Source: Physocladia obscura (taxonomy: Eukaryota; Chytridiomycota; Chytridiomycetes; Chytridiales; Chytriomycetaceae). Taken from it: DNA of 11,383 bases. The position numbers were made by a program, and so were the translations under genes. Of this stretch, positions 8,111 to 11,383 are shown in pieces. Numbering within the stretch: position 1 is the first letter of the stretch; every line of letters begins with the position of its first letter. The stretch is from NCBI GenBank assembly GCA_027596945.1, contig JADGJH010001195.1, positions 1-11,383 on the forward strand, written 5' to 3'. The notes beneath the pieces are model-generated. The model made no database searches, had not been told where the DNA came from, and worked only from the letters and a program-made list of their open reading frames with translations.

Positions 8111-8899
8111 GGATGTTAAAAACCTTTCAAGCATTTTGTAATGGTTTCAAAACACCCAACAAGCCATCATGCATATATGTAAAAGGCGCCATGTTGAAGA
8201 TTATCTTCCACTTTTTTAGCATATAGAAAAATCTTTACAGTAGTTACACACAATACATACTGACTAACATTCTTGTCTGCAAGCAAAAACACTGCGAGAC
8301 TTTCAGCTTAAGCGTCGCTCAGAAGCGAAACACGAGATTTATAAAAACGTTAATAATTTTGTTTGTTTATTTCGTTTCATATTTGGTACATTACTAATTT
8401 GAATTTTTAAACTGCTCTGCATGAAAGAAATAAAATACAACATAAATAACTGATTAAATTTCAACATAAAATTCCAAGCAAAAACTGCAGTCTCAAGCCG
8501 TCTAAACCGCAAATACCACCATGGCCGCTTAATTCAATCAATTTGTTATTTATGCGATCATCTTTACAAAAAAAAACTTCAACTTTCATTTACGTCATCC
8601 TACTCTAAACGGCAAAACTAAACAAAAAAAAAGATGGCAAAGGTGGTTTTCATCCTTATTTTGATTCTCTGACTCACGTACAGCATTCTTTTACCTCGTA
8701 ACTGCAAAAAGAAGTGTGAAGGTGCTAGTTAGACCCTATAGAATCCATCTTTTAGCTACAAAATTTGTGACACCTCATCCGACCTACTGAGAATATCTAT
8801 CTGATTAATTGCTTTCCAACACAGTTCCTTAATTTTAAAAATAAGTGAATAAAGAAGTGTTTAGTTTTTTGTTTGCCACGTTTATTATTTGACCCAAGT
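8111..8899. other. Intergenic DNA before the first seven-helix gene
   Basis: AT-rich, with no gene I can support. A 33-codon frame at 8634-8732 would start MAKVVFILILIL, then has TGA at 8670-8672, then a lysine- and cysteine-bearing stretch; this is treated as a speculative finding. A branch/pyrimidine/CAACACAG acceptor-like motif ends at 8824 and could belong to a 5' UTR intron of the next gene. No TATA box was found at the 43-50 base distance used by the other genes. Confidence 0.45.
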
Positions 8900-9766
8900 A
8901 TGAATTTGGAAATATTTGTCAAATCTTTGAAAATGTCAACTGCTGGAAGAGGCGAATATACAAGAGAAGATATTATCACGGATTTTATACGTGGCGCCAG
9001 CTCTGGGATAGCCATAGTAGTTTTTTTGACCACTGTTCTTTGCAGCAATCTGTGTCCAAATGATACAACAATAATCGCAATTATTTTATGCCTGATAAAT
9101 TTTGCAAATCATCTTCTCACAGTTGCATATGACTATTTGCTTCCAAATACCTGCTTTGTACGCGCAAAAATTATTTTTGCATTCGTTTTCTTGCAAGGAG
9201 TCAGTTATTGGGCATTTCAGGCGAAATTAACATATATTGTAACACAATCAAATTCCGAAATGCGATTAGAAATTTTAATTTGGGTTTCTTTCATGATACG
9301 TGTAGTTGTTGGACTTTTTCCACTAATATTCGTAGCCGCTGCAGTAGACTCTAATGGCGTATGTGTCAGTGTGACAAACAAAGATGTAACTATTATTGAT
9401 AAAGTTACTGAAATTGTTTACTCTATGGTTATGGCCTACCTTTTTTTGGCACCCATCATCAATGGTATGAAAGAAATGGACGAAATGATAACACATAGTA
9501 GTAAATCAAATGTTCGCGAAATTAATGGTACAATTGTAAGTGGAATGGAGCAACGCCGGAGTTATTTGCAGCGCATAATCTTCAATCGAGGATTTGTACT
9601 TATTTTAAGTGTCGTGGTGCAGATTACGTATCTGTTATGTGTGTTTACTTCGAGTGATCCTACCCATGTCGGATTCTGGAACGCAGTTTTTACCTGTGAA
9701 TATCATATCCTCATTGTCATTCACATTTTAACATCAATTGCTGGTCGGAAGAATACTTATTCTTAA
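8900..9766 (+). CDS. Seven-helix membrane protein A, receptor-like, unknown family
   Basis: 288 residues from the first in-frame ATG (8900); a second ATG at 8933 (residue 12) is possible. I do not recognise a named family. Seven hydrophobic segments are visible at about 33-51, 57-80, 91-114, 123-150, 171-189, 231-252 and 259-281. The tail after helix 7 (GRKNTYS) is basic, suggesting a cytosolic C-terminus and therefore an outside N-terminus. Cys85 (loop 2-3, LPNTCFVRAK) and Cys155 (loop 4-5, SNGVCVSV) would both face outside, as the conserved disulphide pair of G-protein-coupled receptors does. The 5-6 loop (about 190-230) is long and polar. Conserved with the downstream paralogue: YDYLLx(N/D)TCxxRxK, WxFQxKL, IIDKxxxIVYS, GFVLxLSVxxQI, WNxVFxxxYHILI. 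No DRY or NPxxY. Role is inferred only as a possible membrane receptor; a transporter or enzyme remains possible. It is intronless as read. Confidence 0.85.
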   Translation: MNLEIFVKSLKMSTAGRGEYTREDIITDFIRGASSGIAIVVFLTTVLCSNLCPNDTTIIAIILCLINFANHLLTVAYDYLLPNTCFVRAKIIFAFVFLQGVSYWAFQAKLTYIVTQSNSEMRLEILIWVSFMIRVVVGLFPLIFVAAAVDSNGVCVSVTNKDVTIIDKVTEIVYSMVMAYLFLAPIINGMKEMDEMITHSSKSNVREINGTIVSGMEQRRSYLQRIIFNRGFVLILSVVVQITYLLCVFTSSDPTHVGFWNAVFTCEYHILIVIHILTSIAGRKNTYS

Positions 9767-9788
9767 ATGATTTCTCTGTATTCCGTTC

Positions 9789-9794
9789 AATAAA
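9789..9794 (+). terminator. Poly(A) signal of seven-helix gene A
   Basis: AATAAA 22 bases after the TAA stop, followed by a T-rich stretch. Confidence 0.6.
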
Positions 9795-10103
9795 TTTTTG
9801 ACTATATTTCAAAGAAAACCAAAATAATAATAAAACAAGCAAAAAAACAAGGGGGTAGGGTAAATTTCTCAAATAACGCTACTTGAATCAAGTTTTGATA
9901 TCGTTTGATTTTGGCGACAATTGAGAACCCTAGCCATAAAAAAGTTTTAACATTTAAAATAATTTGGCTTTTATACATTCATCCAGTTTCGCCAAACCGT
10001 GAGTAAACATAAATATGAGATTAAATTCAGTGAGAACAAGTGGTTGAAATATACCAAAAGATTAACACTATAAACTTGAGCTTTCCCGAAGTACCGAATC
10101 TTT
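9795..10103. other. Spacer between the two seven-helix genes
   Basis: About 300 bases of AT-rich DNA with no coding potential seen. A G-rich patch (GGGGGTAGGGTAAA) begins at about 9851. This spacer must hold the promoter of the downstream paralogue. Confidence 0.55.
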
Positions 10104-10110
10104 TATAAAA
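10104..10110 (+). promoter_or_regulatory. TATA box of seven-helix gene B
   Basis: TATAAAA lies 43 bases before the ATG at 10147, matching the 44-50 base spacing in the transporter and SDR genes, but 122 bases before the main-frame ATG at 10226. This suggests that transcription starts just before 10147. Confidence 0.55.
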
Positions 10111-10146
10111 CCCATGAGCAAACAATTGAATATTGATCAGCGTACC

Positions 10147-10197
10147 ATGCCCCCAATCCTTGGTGATATTTTTAATTTCTGTGAAAAAAATTTTTAA
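10147..10197 (+). other. Upstream ORF or short first exon of seven-helix gene B
   Basis: ATG at 10147 opens a 16-codon frame ending TAA at 10195-10197, in a different frame from the main gene; the same frame also opens at ATG 10114, which probably lies upstream of the transcription start. It may be a translated upstream ORF. Alternatively, removing GT..AG at 10163-10199 (37 bases, unusually short) would join MPPIL to EAIENLKSR in frame with the main protein. Residues just before the main ATG (AIENLKSR) resemble the N-terminus of paralogue A (EIFVKSLK), which mildly favours coding. Confidence 0.35.
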
Positions 10198-10225
10198 AGA
10201 AGCTATTGAAAATCTCAAATCAAGA

Positions 10226-11077
10226 ATGAAAAATGGAACAATTATCAACATCTACTACACCGGAGACAATCTGATGACAGAAACACTCCGTGGCGTCAGT
10301 CTCGGAGTCTCTGCAGCAGTTTTACTTATAATATCCATTTTCAGCCGCGAGCTACCAACACATACAACCATAATCACAATTATTTTATGCACAAATAATA
10401 TTTCTATTCAATCTACAGCCTTTCTATATGACTATCTACTTCTTGATACGTGTTTAATACGCACAAAAGCTATTAGTGTACTTATATTTTTTGAGTCAGC
10501 TGCATTTTGGTTTTTTCAAGTAAAACTTGTCAAGAATGTCATGCAGTTGAAATTTCCGCAGTTATCTATGATACTATTATTGGTCTTATTTCTAGCTCGC
10601 ATGACAATTGGAATATTGTCACCTATTTTATCATACTCAGCGGTAGCAGAAAACAACATTTGCTTGACTGTCAAAAATTGGAAAGTCGTGATTATTGACA
10701 AGGCTGCAGACATTGTGTATTCTGCAGTGATTACTGGATTTTTTTTACGTTTCATTTTTGAAGGAACTGTAGAAATCAATGATAAATCGGAATCAAACAA
10801 CAAAGAAAGCAAATCGGAGAACGGCTTGAAGACAGGTGTTAATTTAATGGTTCAGTCTTCAAGAAAGAAGACCAATTATTTGCAATCTATAATTATTGAC
10901 CAGGGATTTGTGCTTGTATTGAGCGTTTTGCTACAAATTGTGGATATTGCCAGTGTTTTTATAATGACAAGCAGTTTGACAATTTTTGGGATTTGGAATG
11001 TTGTTTTTTCCTTCAAGTACCATATACTGATTGCTTTTCACATTGTCAGCACCGTCGTTCGACGCAAAACCATTTGA
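10226..11077 (+). CDS. Seven-helix membrane protein B, tandem paralogue of A
   Basis: 283 residues from the first ATG in the main frame; the frame is open upstream to at least 10133, so the N-terminus may be longer through a spliced first exon. It aligns to protein A (offset 9) with no gap from before helix 1 through helix 5, about 39% identical over 149 positions by hand count. Helices are at about 24-42, 48-71, 82-105, 113-139, 162-179, 227-248 and 256-278. Cys76 (LLLDTC) and Cys146 (AENNIC) match Cys85 and Cys155 of A. The 5-6 loop (about 180-226) is five residues longer, rich in Lys, Ser, Asn and Glu (NDKSESNNKESKSENG) and poorly conserved. The tail RRKTI is basic. The moderate identity means an old duplication. 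Function is unknown; a receptor-like role is inferred from topology and cysteine placement. The stop is TGA, where the other intact genes use TAA. Confidence 0.85.
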   Translation: MKNGTIINIYYTGDNLMTETLRGVSLGVSAAVLLIISIFSRELPTHTTIITIILCTNNISIQSTAFLYDYLLLDTCLIRTKAISVLIFFESAAFWFFQVKLVKNVMQLKFPQLSMILLLVLFLARMTIGILSPILSYSAVAENNICLTVKNWKVVIIDKAADIVYSAVITGFFLRFIFEGTVEINDKSESNNKESKSENGLKTGVNLMVQSSRKKTNYLQSIIIDQGFVLVLSVLLQIVDIASVFIMTSSLTIFGIWNVVFSFKYHILIAFHIVSTVVRRKTI

Positions 11078-11353
11078 TGTTTTTTTTTCTTTCAATCTTT
11101 TAAACTTCTTTCTCAATGAGCAATATCATTAAATATCATGATTAGTGTGTCGATGAGTACATGTGTCACGAATTTTTCCTAAAACTCCCAAATTTTCATT
11201 ATTCACATGACAAACTCCAGATTTAAAATTCTATTCGCAAGTTACTATCTGCAAGCACTTGCTAATTTTTTGTTTTTATTTTTCATTACGAGTCATTAAA
11301 AGACGAATATTTTTTTTGAGGATTCGTTAACTGGAAAAGACTTCAAAGAAGGG
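11078..11353. other. 3' flank of seven-helix gene B
   Basis: T-rich sequence begins directly after the stop. ATTAAA at 11128-11133 could be a weak poly(A) signal. No further gene is visible before the window ends. Confidence 0.45.
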
Positions 11354-11383
11354 CTCGTAATCTTTCGTAATTCTTCGTAATCC
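11354..11383 (+). repeat. Three tandem 10-base units at the window edge
   Basis: CTCGTAATCT, TTCGTAATTC and TTCGTAATCC follow each other directly; the core TCGTAAT is constant. The array may continue past the window. An inverted copy of its first 8 bases (ATTACGAG) lies at 11285-11292. Confidence 0.6.

Noticed and set aside
7909..8226. 105-codon plus-strand frame after the transporter
   Set aside because: Low-complexity F/S/P-rich translation of a pyrimidine tract, running through a repeated 3' UTR segment; no sign of a real protein.
11072..11080. Reassignment of TGA as a sense codon, suggested by in-frame TGA in the Hsp70-like locus and in the 8634 frame
   Set aside because: Seven-helix gene B ends sensibly at TGA 11075-11077, right where its paralogue ends; reading through gives a low-complexity tail.
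11150..11185. Hammerhead-ribozyme-like core near TCGATGAG...ACGAA
   Set aside because: The conserved CUGAUGA core is not matched and no three-stem arrangement is visible.

Overview
The window is nuclear DNA of a eukaryote, most likely a fungus and perhaps an early-diverging, zoosporic (chytrid-like) one. Supporting signs are short GT..AG introns in one locus, otherwise intronless genes, AATAAA-type poly(A) signals, TATA boxes 40-50 bases before start codons, AT-rich intergenic DNA, and a 14-helix drug:H+ antiporter of a kind abundant in fungi. The lineage is inferred from protein style, not from a marker gene. All supportable genes lie on the + strand, head to tail.

Layout. 1-1142 is AT-rich non-coding DNA. 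1143-2354 is a decayed Hsp70-family gene: the ATPase domain can be followed motif by motif through two introns, but a stop codon replaces the first glycine of the phosphate-binding motif, a one-base slip sits in an A run, key ATPase residues are gone and the substrate-binding half is absent. 3385-4344 is an intact short-chain dehydrogenase/reductase (SDR). 6080-7813 is an intact major facilitator transporter (DHA2-like, 14 helices). 8900-9766 and 10226-11077 are tandem paralogues encoding seven-helix membrane proteins that I cannot assign to a named family. The rest is AT-rich spacer with a few small repeats.

Most interesting part. The two seven-helix proteins align without a gap from before helix 1 to helix 5. 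They share one cysteine in the helix 2-3 loop and one in the helix 4-5 loop, exactly 70 residues apart in both. With a basic C-terminal tail and a long, variable, polar loop between helices 5 and 6, this is the layout of a G-protein-coupled-receptor-like protein, although neither DRY nor NPxxY is present. A lineage-specific, tandemly expanding receptor-like family is the best candidate here for an undescribed system.

The SDR and the transporter are neighbours on one strand, but no other biosynthetic gene is present, so a shared metabolic role is only a possibility. Three genes (SDR, transporter, second seven-helix gene) share a TATA-to-ATG spacing of about 43-50 bases. For the second seven-helix gene this bears on which ATG is really used.
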